From assembly GCA_964374095.1 (NCBI GenBank), contig CAYJXJ010000228.1, positions 1-6,634 on the forward strand: a stretch of 6,634 bases of DNA. Reading direction: 5' to 3'. This DNA is from CAYJXJ01 sp964374095 (lineage in GTDB: Bacteria > Elusimicrobiota > Elusimicrobia > UBA1565 > UBA9628). The notes under the pieces were generated by a model, which saw nothing but the letters and a program-made list of their open reading frames with translations, did no database searches and was not told the DNA's origin. This document shows, piece after piece, positions 6,608-6,634 of this stretch. A program made the translations under genes and the position numbers. Numbering within the stretch: position 1 is the first letter of the stretch; every line of letters starts with the position of its first letter.

Positions 6608-6634
6608 CGGAAAATAAGACAGCGCTCATTTTGG

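Noticed and set aside
5805..6629. Upstream extension of the DUF4175-like frame, giving a 1338-aa protein from an ATG at 6629
   Set aside because: The added 275 residues are Arg/Gly/Pro-rich with no domain pattern and overlap, in another frame of the same strand, a convincing glycosyltransferase. The ATGA junction at 5804-5801 gives a natural start.

Overview
The window reads as a GC-rich bacterial chromosome segment in which every gene I can support lies on the minus strand, so transcription runs from high to low coordinates. GC is very high over the large central gene (one hand-counted line, 3541-3600, is 85%) and much lower over parts of the kinase gene at the left (961-1020 is about 48%, 901-960 is 50%). 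There are no rRNA or tRNA genes, IS elements, CRISPR arrays or phage genes. Tandem-domain Ser/Thr kinases, a GT39-type membrane glycosyltransferase and a giant DUF4175-like envelope protein suggest a GC-rich, environmental Gram-negative-type lineage (for example Elusimicrobiota, Planctomycetota, Myxococcota or Acidobacteriota). The sequence does not decide among these.

Layout in transcription order. (1) 6607-5801 is the C-terminal, multi-TM part of a GT39/PMT-like glycosyltransferase. It is cut off at the right edge and its frame is interrupted by a TGA six bases from that edge. (2) 5804-2613 is a 1063-aa membrane-anchored, coiled-coil-rich protein of DUF4175-like architecture. (3) 2616-1486 is a class II nucleotidyltransferase of the CCA-adding enzyme/poly(A) polymerase family. 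Genes 1-2 and 2-3 each overlap by the four bases ATGA, so these three form one translationally coupled operon. (4) After a 217-bp gap, which holds a GC-rich palindrome and a plausible sigma70 promoter, comes 1268-1, a Ser/Thr protein kinase gene that runs off the left edge.

The first three genes are tightly coupled, yet they mix envelope functions (glycosyl transfer, a large extracytoplasmic/coiled-coil protein) with a tRNA 3'-end maturation enzyme. That is more likely genome compaction than one pathway. The kinase appears to have its own promoter and a different base composition. The most unusual points are three. The kinase carries a complete kinase domain followed by a second N-lobe that lacks the beta5/hinge segment and then departs from the kinase pattern. 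A perfect 13-bp-arm hairpin lies inside the coding sequence of the large envelope gene. There is an apparent single-base lesion in the glycosyltransferase at the right edge. I see no clear evidence of an entirely new system in this window.
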